Shown here piece after piece: positions 31,096 through 39,513 of a stretch of 39,624 nucleotides of DNA (position 1 is its first letter; each line of letters begins with the position of its first letter). The position numbers and the translations under genes are program-made. Under the pieces are notes generated by a model. The model ran no database searches. It saw nothing but the letters and a program-made list of their open reading frames with translations, and was not told the DNA's origin. This DNA is from a virus. The DNA is taken from the IMG/VR virus record IMGVR_UViG_3300005264_000074, positions 1 to 39,624 of that record. The stretch is one strand, 5' to 3'.

Positions 31096-32948
31096 TATCT
31101 ACCTCCTACTGGAGCTCTACCAGCATTATTATTTATAGCTTGTTCTTGACCCATCTGACCATCTAATTGTCCTTGTTGCATAGCTAGTTGTTGCTGACCA
31201 CTAAGCATTTGGGCGGTACTATCTAGTATAGCTGCTAACTCTAAACTATATTTAGACTTAATATTTTTAACACTCAGGCTACCTGCTTGAAAATAACCTT
31301 GAGGGTTAATTTGGCTAAGTAAATTACCTAAAGGACCGTTAATAAACTGCTCTAATAGCTGTTGGTTTTGTTGGTCGTCTTCATTAAAACTAACTGTATC
31401 AATCTCTATATCAGCTTTAGTAAAAGTTATATCAGTATCCATTGTAGGTATAGGTGCCATGACTAGATTACCTCTATCATCTTTTAAAGGCTTACCTGTA
31501 GCAGGGTCTACAACTTCTTCAAATACCATTTTAGTCTGAGGCTGTCCAGTTACTGGGTCTATTTGTCCATTAGGTATTTGAACTGGCTTATTTAGCTCTA
31601 CCCATTTATTACCTTGATAATTATCACTAACTCTTATTATGTCATGGGCAGTAAAATATTGTTTAATTAGGTTAATAATATCCCAACCTAAAAGTCTATA
31701 GAATTGCTCTATCTTAGCTGTACTATATCTTTGTGCAACTGCTGAAGCATTTTGCTGTAACTTAACCTTAGCACCACTATCACTAGCATAAGCCATACCC
31801 AAAAAGCTATCATTAATTGATAATACTCTTTGTACCCTATCTAATGCTTTATCTATTACTGTATATTGGTCTAATACTTCACGGGTTAAATTCTCTACTC
31901 TTATACCTGCTAAATCTTTAACTGGTATAATAGCATTAACTCTGTTGAATTGGTTAGTGAAGTCTTGAATATTATATTGGTTAGTGAAGTCTTGAATATT
32001 ATCAACTGCTCCTTCTTGGATAAAAGCTTTTTGAGTATTAACCATTAACTGTATCTTGATTAGTGCTTGATTAATAGCATCTTGAGTATTCATAACTTCT
32101 CTAAACTGCCCATAAAACTCTGCTCTATTTGAAGTATTTAGCTTCTGCACTCTATAAGGGTTTTTAACATCTTTATAAGTAATTTCTTGTTTACTAAGTA
32201 TTTCGTCACCACTCCAATATACAGACCAAGACTTATCACCGTCTTTAATAATAGAATGAACTATTAAATAATTATCATATCTCTTATATCTACCTATAAA
32301 CTCTTCATTATAAGTGTAAGAAAATTCAGCTTCATCTATTTCTAGGTGGTTATCATAAGCATCGAGTTTTTCTCTTTTAGCTTTGCCAAAAAGTCTATCT
32401 ACTGCTTCTTCATCCGTCCACTTAAACCTATGTATAAATCTAGCATCAGAGTAGTCATCTAGTCTACTCATAGGGTCTATAGCTAACTCTAAACTGGGAA
32501 CATGACTAAGGTTTATTTTATACTTAGGTCTATTAAACTCATCAAATTCGCTTGTAGGTTCTACTTCTACATAACTACACATAAGCCCTGTAAGAATACA
32601 ATCTAGTTTTATCTTATCCCCCTCAGAACTGAAGTTATTAGTTCTAAACACATAATCAGAAACATCTTGTAATACTTGAGCAGTTATTATGCTATCTTCT
32701 TTAGTAGGGTTAAGTTTAACATTATTAACTATTGTAGAATAATAACCTAATAGCATTCTACCAAATAGCTTAATAATATTAAAGGTCTCTGCTGGCTGCC
32801 CTCTTTCAGCTAATATATTTAACTGGTCTGTATCGTATTGTCTATTGTGATAGTAATCTAATACTCTAAGAGCCTCTTCACGAGACTCCTCAAAAGTATC
32901 ATAACTAATCTTAAATGAGTCTTTAAGGTTTTCTATTGTTGGTTTCAT
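31095..32948 (-). CDS. Portal protein, P22 type
   Basis: A 617-residue portal, the dodecameric ring at the packaging vertex. Family features: the N-terminal helix region ALRVLDYYHNRQYDTDQLNI, the phrase RGQPAETFNIIKLFGRMLLG (about 49-68), YVEVEPTSEFD and the clip/wing region, and the long barrel-helix segment with AYASDSGAKVKLQQNASAVA (about 384-403). The C-terminus is Gln/Gly-rich and low-complexity. It contains an in-frame 27-nt duplication (31950-31976/31977-32003) giving NIQDFTNQ twice. The gene overlaps its neighbours (ATGA upstream, shared base downstream). It lies at the far end of the late transcript from terminase, an unusual order. Confidence 0.8.
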   Translation of the reverse strand: MKPTIENLKDSFKISYDTFEESREEALRVLDYYHNRQYDTDQLNILAERGQPAETFNIIKLFGRMLLGYYSTIVNNVKLNPTKEDSIITAQVLQDVSDYVFRTNNFSSEGDKIKLDCILTGLMCSYVEVEPTSEFDEFNRPKYKINLSHVPSLELAIDPMSRLDDYSDARFIHRFKWTDEEAVDRLFGKAKREKLDAYDNHLEIDEAEFSYTYNEEFIGRYKRYDNYLIVHSIIKDGDKSWSVYWSGDEILSKQEITYKDVKNPYRVQKLNTSNRAEFYGQFREVMNTQDAINQALIKIQLMVNTQKAFIQEGAVDNIQDFTNQYNIQDFTNQFNRVNAIIPVKDLAGIRVENLTREVLDQYTVIDKALDRVQRVLSINDSFLGMAYASDSGAKVKLQQNASAVAQRYSTAKIEQFYRLLGWDIINLIKQYFTAHDIIRVSDNYQGNKWVELNKPVQIPNGQIDPVTGQPQTKMVFEEVVDPATGKPLKDDRGNLVMAPIPTMDTDITFTKADIEIDTVSFNEDDQQNQQLLEQFINGPLGNLLSQINPQGYFQAGSLSVKNIKSKYSLELAAILDSTAQMLSGQQQLAMQQGQLDGQMGQEQAINNNAGRAPVGGR

Positions 32949-34396
32949 TTAATTAATCTCCATTCGTTACCTATTTTTTGATATATATGCCCTTGATATT
33001 CTTTGGTCTCAGCTTGTGTATTAGGCTGTGCTATTTCTATTTTAGGAGGTTCACCATACTGTAGAGTTCTTAATTTATCATAAGTGTCTCCAGTCATACC
33101 ATGTTTAACTAAAGATTTAGCTTCTTGTATAAGTTTATTTTTATTAAACTCTAAAGAACTCTCAAATACTAATTGTCTAGTTTTTGTATTATAGTTGGTA
33201 CTACCTATAGTATCTTTAAGTCTTCTCATGAACTCTGTATCTGATACTGCAGTACCTGATACTTGTTTAAGTACATCAGCCAAATAATTACTTGTTTGAG
33301 TATCTATTTTTAGCATAGTTGAAAAATCTTCGGGTTTATTTATATATTCCCTAATTTGTTTTGGAGTATATTTAGCTATGGTATGTAATGCACTAACTAT
33401 AGGACCTGACTCATATGTACCCGCACTTATAGCTTCATTTAATTGGTCTCCTAAATCACTAGCTACTTTATAAGTATCATACTTAGCATTAAAGTCTTTA
33501 ACTGCTGGTTTTTGAGTTTCATAAGCTTTAGTATTAATAAATTCAGCTTCCTTACTATATCTATCTTTATAGTCTATTTTCTCTTTACCCTCTAGTAATA
33601 TACTACCTAGTTCTTGAGCACTAACTATATCTTTAACGTCTTTATTCTCTCTAATTTGTCCTTGACCACCTAATAATCTTTGATAATTATCTACAGCTAT
33701 TTTATGGTCTTTTTCTGATAAATTAGGGTCTTGAGCTTTTTGTGCTGCTACCTCTAGTTGTTTAAGTGTGTCTCTTCTACCTTCAGTTTGAGTTTTACCT
33801 ACTTGCAAATAATCTTGATAAGTTTTATCTGGGTTAGCTTGTAGCCAAGTCTCCGCACTAGAAGTCTCTAAATTTTGTTGCTTATTTTCTAATTCCTTAG
33901 CTCTTAATTCAGCCTCAGCTTTTTTTGCTTTTGCTTCAGCTGCTTGCTTAGCTAATTGTTCACTTTCTAAATCTTGTTGTACTCCAGAACCTACTATCCA
34001 TTGAGTTAACTGCTCTTTAGGGATAGGGACCACTTTAGTACTACCATCCTCTAAAACTTTAGTTCCCATAAGAACACCATCTTGCATACTATAGTTAGTA
34101 TAGTTACCAAAAGTCTTTCTTAATTCCGGGTCTGTAGCAATTTGGTTCATACCATAAAGATTACCACTAGTAGCAAAACTTTTTAGTGCATTCCTACCAG
34201 TATCTCTCATAACAGTTTTCTTTTGGTTATCTATTTGCATTTCAAGTTGCTGTAATCTTAACTCCATAAGTTTATTATTATTACCTGTAGATACATCTTC
34301 CATAGCTTCTTGTCTTTGTATCTGTCTTCTTTTTTCTATAATACCCTCGCCGGCAGAAATTCCCTGCAGACCAGCTGTTATGCCACCTATATTCAT
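32945..34396 (-). CDS. Coiled-coil internal virion/ejection protein
   Basis: A 483-residue mainly helical protein. After MNIGGITAGLQGISAGEGII (Gly-rich amphipathic N-terminus) comes a Gln/Glu/Lys-rich region with long coiled coils (about 150-185, LAKQAAEAKAKKAEAELRAK). The C-terminal half is helical without a recognised enzyme motif. It lies between the portal and the Gly/Ala-rich protein with 4-nt overlaps on both sides. By size, composition and context it matches the internal proteins that podoviruses eject to span the cell envelope. No specific family is recognised. Confidence 0.6.
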   Translation of the reverse strand: MNIGGITAGLQGISAGEGIIEKRRQIQRQEAMEDVSTGNNNKLMELRLQQLEMQIDNQKKTVMRDTGRNALKSFATSGNLYGMNQIATDPELRKTFGNYTNYSMQDGVLMGTKVLEDGSTKVVPIPKEQLTQWIVGSGVQQDLESEQLAKQAAEAKAKKAEAELRAKELENKQQNLETSSAETWLQANPDKTYQDYLQVGKTQTEGRRDTLKQLEVAAQKAQDPNLSEKDHKIAVDNYQRLLGGQGQIRENKDVKDIVSAQELGSILLEGKEKIDYKDRYSKEAEFINTKAYETQKPAVKDFNAKYDTYKVASDLGDQLNEAISAGTYESGPIVSALHTIAKYTPKQIREYINKPEDFSTMLKIDTQTSNYLADVLKQVSGTAVSDTEFMRRLKDTIGSTNYNTKTRQLVFESSLEFNKNKLIQEAKSLVKHGMTGDTYDKLRTLQYGEPPKIEIAQPNTQAETKEYQGHIYQKIGNEWRLIK

Positions 34397-36201
34397 AATA
34401 AACCTCCATAAGTATCAGCACTAAATAAATCAACATCCTCTAAAGCTGGCACAGTAGCTTTAGCAATCTCGCCTATCAATTCATTTTTTTGTTTATCTTT
34501 ATTAATTTTCAATTCTGTATCTATTTTAGCAGCCTCTAAATTTCTAGTTGCCTCAGCATTATAAGCAGCTGCAGTAGTATTTTGTAAACTATTTTTTTGT
34601 CCTAAACCTAAACTTAAGAATGATTGTTGTTCATTAGCTACTTGACTAGGAGCTAATCTTCTAGCCTCGGAAGAATCTTTAGCTGTAGCTGTTTGAATAT
34701 CAACTATAGATTGAGCTTGAGCTCCACTATCACTTAATCCTCTTTGAGCTAACTGTCTGTCTATTTCAGCTTGAGTATCTTGGTAGTATTTATGTATGTT
34801 ACTTATATTGTTAGCAGCATAACTATCTGGTTCTAAACCTTCATAATAATCAGCTAATGCTTTTTGTGTAGGCCCATAAATATTTTCCCAATCTTCTAAT
34901 TGTTTTTGCATAAATTCTATACCATCACTGCCCCCTAAAGAAGTTCCACTAGGTTGACCATTGTAAATACTAGGTGCTTCACCAGTTATTGCGTCACCTA
35001 TTAAAGAAGAAGCTCCGCTAATTATCACTTTTTTACCTAAAGTCTTAGCAGCATCAGTTAGTGGGCTAGTGGTGGCAGCAGCTCCACCAAATAAATCACT
35101 AGCTAATGAGCCACTAGCTGCAGCTTCTACAGTAGGACCTAATGCACCACCAGCAAGACCTGCCCCAGCACCTCCAGTTAGTCCTGTCATTGAACCACTA
35201 GCTATAGCAGCTTCTGTAGCGCCAATAGCTTCTGCAGTGGTAGCTCCGGTATATAATCCAGTCATTGAACCACTAGCTATGGCTGCTTCTGTTGCAGCGA
35301 TACCTTCTGCTGCTGTGGTAGGTCCTAACGCTGCAGCAGTTGCACCACCAGCAGCTAATCCACTAGCAGCTGCTCCACCTCCTAAGACAGACCCAGCACC
35401 TGCAAAAGCTCCGGGAGTAGCAGCAGCTATTTCTGCAGCAGTTAATCCGCCAGCGGCTGCAGCAGTTAATCCGCCAGCGGCTGCTGCACTTCCCCCTGCT
35501 GCACTTCCAGCTCCCCCTGCTGCAGCTGCTCCGCCACCTGCTGCACTTCCAGCTCCAGCTAATGCTGCTCCACCTACCACTGCTGCCGCTGCTGCAGTTA
35601 CATAAGGAATGGCATCAGTTGCAATTTTGGTTATGTTTCTCATAATTCTATTGAAAGTAGATTGATGACCCGGTAGTCTAAACCCAAAAGATTGTACTAT
35701 ACCAGTATAAAGTTTTGCTTCTTCTTCAGCCTTCCTTCCTGCTTCTGAGTGCTCTCTAGTTATTAAGTCATCTTGCCACTGTGCAAAATCTGCTGTCATA
35801 TTGGAACTTCCGGTAGACTCCATATATTCTACAGCTAAGGGGTTTTTCTCTAGTTCAAGTCGAGCATTTTTACTGTCTATCCATATATATTCTCCAGACT
35901 CACCATCAATAGACCCATAACGATTTAGTATCCTTTGTAGGTCTTTTTCCTCTTCATTCAAAGCTATACCTAAGTCATTTTTTATTCGTATATCATCAAA
36001 AGCATTAATATACTTAGGTAATCCTCGTTCCTCTCTTACTTGTACTAAATAGTTATATAAATTCTGTATCTGAGTAGTAGAGGTATTATATCTCTGTAAA
36101 GACTCTTTATATTCTGCACTTTCAGGGTTATTGCCTGCTTTTTGCATATCATGCCAAGCATCTTTCTGTAAAGATTTTAAATCTGGTAGCTCTTCAGCCA
36201 T
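34393..36201 (-). CDS. Gly/Ala-rich DNA-ejection protein
   Basis: A 602-residue virion protein. Residues 1-190 are charged helices. Residues about 195-385 consist almost wholly of Ala, Gly, Ser and Thr (AAAAAVVGGAALAGAGSAAG and similar), with glycine-zipper-like spacing and internal DNA repeats, e.g. duplicated segments around 35430-35490 and 35177-35300. The remaining 215 residues are helical (EIDRQLAQRGLSDSGAQAQS). P22 gp16/gp20-like and other podovirus ejection proteins use such Gly/Ala-rich stretches to insert into the envelope and form a DNA channel. First gene behind the promoter at 36231-36253. Confidence 0.65.
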   Translation of the reverse strand: MAEELPDLKSLQKDAWHDMQKAGNNPESAEYKESLQRYNTSTTQIQNLYNYLVQVREERGLPKYINAFDDIRIKNDLGIALNEEEKDLQRILNRYGSIDGESGEYIWIDSKNARLELEKNPLAVEYMESTGSSNMTADFAQWQDDLITREHSEAGRKAEEEAKLYTGIVQSFGFRLPGHQSTFNRIMRNITKIATDAIPYVTAAAAAVVGGAALAGAGSAAGGGAAAAGGAGSAAGGSAAAAGGLTAAAAGGLTAAEIAAATPGAFAGAGSVLGGGAAASGLAAGGATAAALGPTTAAEGIAATEAAIASGSMTGLYTGATTAEAIGATEAAIASGSMTGLTGGAGAGLAGGALGPTVEAAASGSLASDLFGGAAATTSPLTDAAKTLGKKVIISGASSLIGDAITGEAPSIYNGQPSGTSLGGSDGIEFMQKQLEDWENIYGPTQKALADYYEGLEPDSYAANNISNIHKYYQDTQAEIDRQLAQRGLSDSGAQAQSIVDIQTATAKDSSEARRLAPSQVANEQQSFLSLGLGQKNSLQNTTAAAYNAEATRNLEAAKIDTELKINKDKQKNELIGEIAKATVPALEDVDLFSADTYGGLL

Positions 36202-36230
36202 TACTAATCCTTATTTAATTATTATAGTCT

Positions 36231-36253
36231 ATTATATCACATTTAATATTAAA
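36231..36253 (-). promoter_or_regulatory. Promoter of the ejection-protein/portal operon
   Basis: Minus-strand TTTAAT (36248-36253), 11-nt spacer ending in GTGA, TATAAT (36231-36236), about 30 nt before the 36201 start. It lies in the only sizeable gap of the right late arm and would boost the ejection proteins and portal. Confidence 0.75.
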
Positions 36254-36278
36254 TTAATATTAAATGCTATATAAATCT

Positions 36279-36587
36279 CTATGGAGTAGGCTCAACTGGA
36301 GTTGATAGCCCAGCAATAGCTGAGGTGTTAGCTGCTACTTGTGCTTGTAAAGCAGCTATATCATCTTCATTAGTTGATATTCTACTATCTAATAAAACCA
36401 ACTGAGCTTCTATGGCTTTTATATTCTCTTTAATATCTTTAATATCTTTGCTATTAGTGCTAATCTTTTTAGTATTAGCACTTACAGCCGCTCTTAAAAT
36501 ATTAAAGTTGTCTAAGAATAGAGTTAAAAATCTTCTAACTAAATTCTCATTTCTTAGATTAGTTGGTATTTGTATATTACCTTGCAT
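36279..36587 (-). CDS. Small coiled-coil structural protein
   Basis: A 102-residue protein. After a 30-residue head (NLRNENLVRRFLTLFLDNFN) comes a regular heptad coiled coil (ANTKKISTNSKDIKDIKENI KA..., to about residue 92) and a Pro-rich end. Such short trimeric coiled-coil proteins in podovirus late operons are often tail needles, head fibres or fibre adaptors. It overlaps the tail hub gene by 11 nt and precedes the internal promoter at 36231-36253. Confidence 0.6.
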   Translation of the reverse strand: MQGNIQIPTNLRNENLVRRFLTLFLDNFNILRAAVSANTKKISTNSKDIKDIKENIKAIEAQLVLLDSRISTNEDDIAALQAQVAANTSAIAGLSTPVEPTP

Positions 36588-38469
36588 TTTGTCTCCCCTC
36601 TACTGGTATTTCTATGTTATATAACTTACTATTATTACCTAAAGTATATTGAAAATATATACTATAAGCTCTTTTACTGCTACTTGGTAACTTATGTTCA
36701 CTTGTACTAAGTGTTTCAGAAGTTAAAGCATAAGAAGCAACTTCTTCCATATCAATAAAAACTTTAACATTTACTGTACCTATATAAGTAAAGTAAAGAA
36801 AATTAAAGATTTTAAGATTTGTAATACTTAAAGGTATAATATCACTTTCATATACATCATTGGCTAACAAGTTAAATATCATAGGGTTATTATTAACTAA
36901 TACCGACTGCTTAAAGTTTATAGCCCCTGCAGAATAAAATCTAGGAGATTGCATAATCTCAGTTCTATTATAGGTGTCGTAACTTATCTCATATATAGTA
37001 CCTACACCATTAAAGTAAAATTCTATACCATCTGACACCACACCATTAAACCCTATAAGCTCTTCAATCTTCCTAGTATTTGAATTTAAGGTAAACTCAT
37101 AATCATTATCTTTTGTGCTTATTCTTAATAAAAAAGAACCTTCATAAGATATTCTCATAGTATCATGAAAGGTAAAATAGCTATGGTCTAAGGTAATAAA
37201 ACCTGTTTTATACTGTAAAGTTCTATCAGATGTACTAGCAGCGTATTTATATAAATAACCATTGTAACTATAATATAGCTCATCATTATAAACATGCCAA
37301 TTAGTAGGAGTTATATCTAACTTACTAATAATAGGTATGGTACTTTCTCTAAAATCTAAGACTAATGTCTCAGTTGAGGTACTTAAATAGTAAACATCAT
37401 TGAGTGTCTCTGCTGCATTAGAACTAGGGTAAGTTATTTTACCTAATTTATTCTTAGTAACTACAACTACTTCACCTCCTGTTGAAGCACATACACCATC
37501 AGAAGACAACCAAACTATATTACCCCTAACATTCTTAATAGTTCTATGGTTTAAACAACCCTGTGTATCATCTAATAAAAACTTAGATAAGGTCTCTGGA
37601 CTATTACCCGGAACTATATAAGTCTTATACTTAGTAAATACAAATAGACCATTAGCTGTATTTCTAAGTCCAGTTATAGTATCATCGAATGATATAAAAT
37701 TATAAGGACTCCAAGCATTTACATTACCTACCTCAGAGAACCATAAGATATCTCCCACTGCTCCAAAAAACATAGCATTAGCTTCAGTTAGGTAAAGCAT
37801 ATCCTCTGGAGGTACTCCATGATTTTGAGAGTCTAATATACGATTACTAACTATATCAATATCTGGAGTATTGTCAGTGTATGTTTGAGATGAGTTATAT
37901 GGATTAGATATCTCTGCTACTAATGTAAAGTCGCTTAAATTTCCTCCTACTCTATATATTCTGATTTTATCTACTTGAGCTAAACCAGAACCATGTACTG
38001 TTAAAGTTGCTTGCTGATTAGTTAATACAATTTCTTTATATGGGCTAGGCATCGACTCTGAACCATCTGATGAGTCATAGTAAGTATAACAATAGGTATA
38101 TGTGCTATCTAATACACCAGCACTACCTACTGAAGCTGTAAAGGTTGTGGGCTTATTTATACCTAATCTATGCCAGACATTATTCAAAACATCATAACCC
38201 TTTAAGGGTTGTTGAATACCATCTGAAGCATATAAATTACCTTGAAAATCAACTATGTTTATATCTAAAGTACTATATGATAGCCAAGTATCTTCATAGT
38301 TGTATATATAGTTATCAACAGCTATACCAGTATTTAAGTCGTCTTTAATGCTTGATAAAGCATTACTAAATAAGTCTACTCCATTACAGATAGTAGACTC
38401 ATTAGTAGATATCAAATGCTTATTTAATCTAGTATTAAGACCTCCGTTAAATTGTTTTATTTGTACCAT
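36577..38469 (-). CDS. Tail hub/nozzle beta-propeller protein
   Basis: A 630-residue beta-rich protein. The N-terminus IKQFNGGLNTRLNKHLISTN, then GVDLFSNALSSIKDD, is the pattern at the start of podovirus nozzle or stabilisation proteins (T7 gp12, P22 gp10 class). A fibronectin-like segment (TYTYCYTYYDSSDGSESMPS, then VDKIRIYRVGG) is inserted at about 120-215, followed by propeller blades (GDILWFSEVGNVNAWSPYNF, GLFVFTKYKTYIV, GNIVWLSSDGVCA). It closes the tail tube below the adaptor until infection. The gene lies between endolysin and coiled-coil genes. Which of the two families it is closest to cannot be decided by eye. Confidence 0.7.
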   Translation of the reverse strand: MVQIKQFNGGLNTRLNKHLISTNESTICNGVDLFSNALSSIKDDLNTGIAVDNYIYNYEDTWLSYSTLDINIVDFQGNLYASDGIQQPLKGYDVLNNVWHRLGINKPTTFTASVGSAGVLDSTYTYCYTYYDSSDGSESMPSPYKEIVLTNQQATLTVHGSGLAQVDKIRIYRVGGNLSDFTLVAEISNPYNSSQTYTDNTPDIDIVSNRILDSQNHGVPPEDMLYLTEANAMFFGAVGDILWFSEVGNVNAWSPYNFISFDDTITGLRNTANGLFVFTKYKTYIVPGNSPETLSKFLLDDTQGCLNHRTIKNVRGNIVWLSSDGVCASTGGEVVVVTKNKLGKITYPSSNAAETLNDVYYLSTSTETLVLDFRESTIPIISKLDITPTNWHVYNDELYYSYNGYLYKYAASTSDRTLQYKTGFITLDHSYFTFHDTMRISYEGSFLLRISTKDNDYEFTLNSNTRKIEELIGFNGVVSDGIEFYFNGVGTIYEISYDTYNRTEIMQSPRFYSAGAINFKQSVLVNNNPMIFNLLANDVYESDIIPLSITNLKIFNFLYFTYIGTVNVKVFIDMEEVASYALTSETLSTSEHKLPSSSKRAYSIYFQYTLGNNSKLYNIEIPVEGRQNAR

Positions 38470-38478
38470 TTTTGTTCC

Positions 38479-38886
38479 TTAAGGGTAAAACTTCACTAGC
38501 TTATCTTCATTGCGAGTATCACAATGTAACCAACTCACACCCATCTCAAGACCTTTGATGTGAGGATACTTTTCTGGGTTATTAATTATAAATTTTCTCA
38601 CCTCTTTAGCTGAATAATTACTAAAAACTGCATCAATAGCACTACCGAAAGAGTGCATACTTGTTTCTGAATAATCTGGACTTTTTGGTGTTCTCAAACC
38701 ACTCCATTTTCTATTTCCTTTCCATTTATAGTTATTAATAGTCATAGTCCCTTTAGGGAAGTCCTCTTTTAATTGGTCAATACTTTCTATCAATCTACTG
38801 TCTATAAATCTCCATGCTTTCTTACCAAACTTTTTATAAATATGTGGTGGTACTAATTCATGTATTTTAAATTTCTTACTCTTCAT
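38479..38886 (-). CDS. Endolysin, M15-type zinc peptidase
   Basis: A 135-residue peptidase M15A-like enzyme that cleaves peptide cross-links of peptidoglycan. The zinc site is complete: H78 and D85 in SMHSFGSAIDAVF and H121 in SWLHCDTR; R65 in SGLRTP is the usual structural arginine. It has no signal peptide or cell-wall-binding domain, so it depends on the holin for export. It sits downstream of the holin and monooxygenase-like genes and 9 nt before the tail hub gene. Confidence 0.85.
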   Translation of the reverse strand: MKSKKFKIHELVPPHIYKKFGKKAWRFIDSRLIESIDQLKEDFPKGTMTINNYKWKGNRKWSGLRTPKSPDYSETSMHSFGSAIDAVFSNYSAKEVRKFIINNPEKYPHIKGLEMGVSWLHCDTRNEDKLVKFYP

Positions 38887-38941
38887 TCTTTTCTCCAGTT
38901 ATGCGTATAATAAGATACAATAAAGCTACGGGTAAAACCAT
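38876..38941 (-). CDS. Possible very small membrane protein (21 aa)
   Basis: A frame between the monooxygenase-like gene and the endolysin reads MVLPVALLYLIIRITGEKNE from ATG 38941, one hydrophobic helix plus charged tail, and overlaps the endolysin start by 11 nt. The frame is open further upstream (IELVFVAT...) but has no better start. It may be an antiholin-like peptide or a remnant. Confidence 0.35.
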   Translation of the reverse strand: MVLPVALLYLIIRITGEKNEE

Positions 38942-38961
38942 AGTAGCTACAAATACTAATT

Positions 38962-39276
38962 CTATCCTCTTTCATAAAGCTTTACATTCCAGCATTTTAC
39001 CGAACCTCCAACTTGAAGACACTCTTTTTCAAAGAAATTGATGATATGGTTAGATTTATTATGGTTTTCAAAGTCCTCTAAAGTTTCCCATATCTCATTA
39101 AAAGCAATATCGCCAACAGACCTACCTGTTGCAAACTGACTCTCGAGTCTTTCAGTAACTAAATACTGAACACATCCTTTCTCTGTTTGAGTTTCCTCTT
39201 CTAAGCCTTTCAAGGCTTTAATTAAATCTTTTCTACGACCCTCTTTAGCTTTAAACTCTGCTATACAATATACCAT
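38962..39276 (-). CDS. Antibiotic biosynthesis monooxygenase (ABM/YgiN-like) protein
   Basis: A 104-residue dimeric alpha+beta-barrel type protein. The sequence follows the ABM domain: VYCIAEFKAKEGRRKDLIKA LK, then TQTEKGCVQYLVTE, IAFNEIWETLEDFENHNKSN HI, and the final strand VKCWNVKLYERG. Cellular relatives are quinol monooxygenases or heme/aldehyde-handling enzymes; the family is catalytically diverse. It lies between holin and endolysin with its ATG overlapping the ribosome site and stop region of the holin gene, so it is expressed with lysis genes. A metabolic gene here is unusual. No signal or membrane segment is seen. Confidence 0.75.
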   Translation of the reverse strand: MVYCIAEFKAKEGRRKDLIKALKGLEEETQTEKGCVQYLVTERLESQFATGRSVGDIAFNEIWETLEDFENHNKSNHIINFFEKECLQVGGSVKCWNVKLYERG

Positions 39277-39513
39277 CTATTCCTCCTCTATCTTTTTTCC
39301 TGTCAATCTCTCATACAAACTATTAGCCAATCTACTTTCTACAAGTTCCATAATTTTAAAAGCAGATGCTCCTGCAAACCCTAACAGCCCAGAACGACCC
39401 ACCATCAAATACACAGCTATTCCTCCACTAGCACCTAACAATACATCTTTAAGTGCAATAAGCACTTGATGTATTAATTGAAATGTCTCATTTTCTCTTA
39501 TCATTGTTTCCAC
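39277..39513 (-). CDS. Holin, short allele lacking 39 internal residues
   Basis: A second copy of the gene at 1-329, starting from the same GTG (39511-39513). The 78-residue product runs ETMIRENETFQLIHQVLIAL ... GGIAVYL and then directly MVGRSGLLGFAGASAFKIME, ending GKKIEEE. Compared with the other copy, 117 nt are missing in frame, removing the charged loop and the middle hydrophobic segment. That should leave two membrane helices and change the topology, which could make it a weak holin, an antiholin-like partner or a non-functional variant. The 3' 103 nt shared with the other copy are identical, while the 5' part differs at several bases. Confidence 0.7.
   Translation of the reverse strand: METMIRENETFQLIHQVLIALKDVLLGASGGIAVYLMVGRSGLLGFAGASAFKIMELVESRLANSLYERLTGKKIEEE

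Noticed and set aside
35069-35605. 178-codon plus-strand frame rich in Ala/Pro
   Set aside because: It is the antisense of the Gly/Ala-rich repeat in the ejection protein; the composition is forced by GCN/GGN codons on the other strand and there is no ribosome site.
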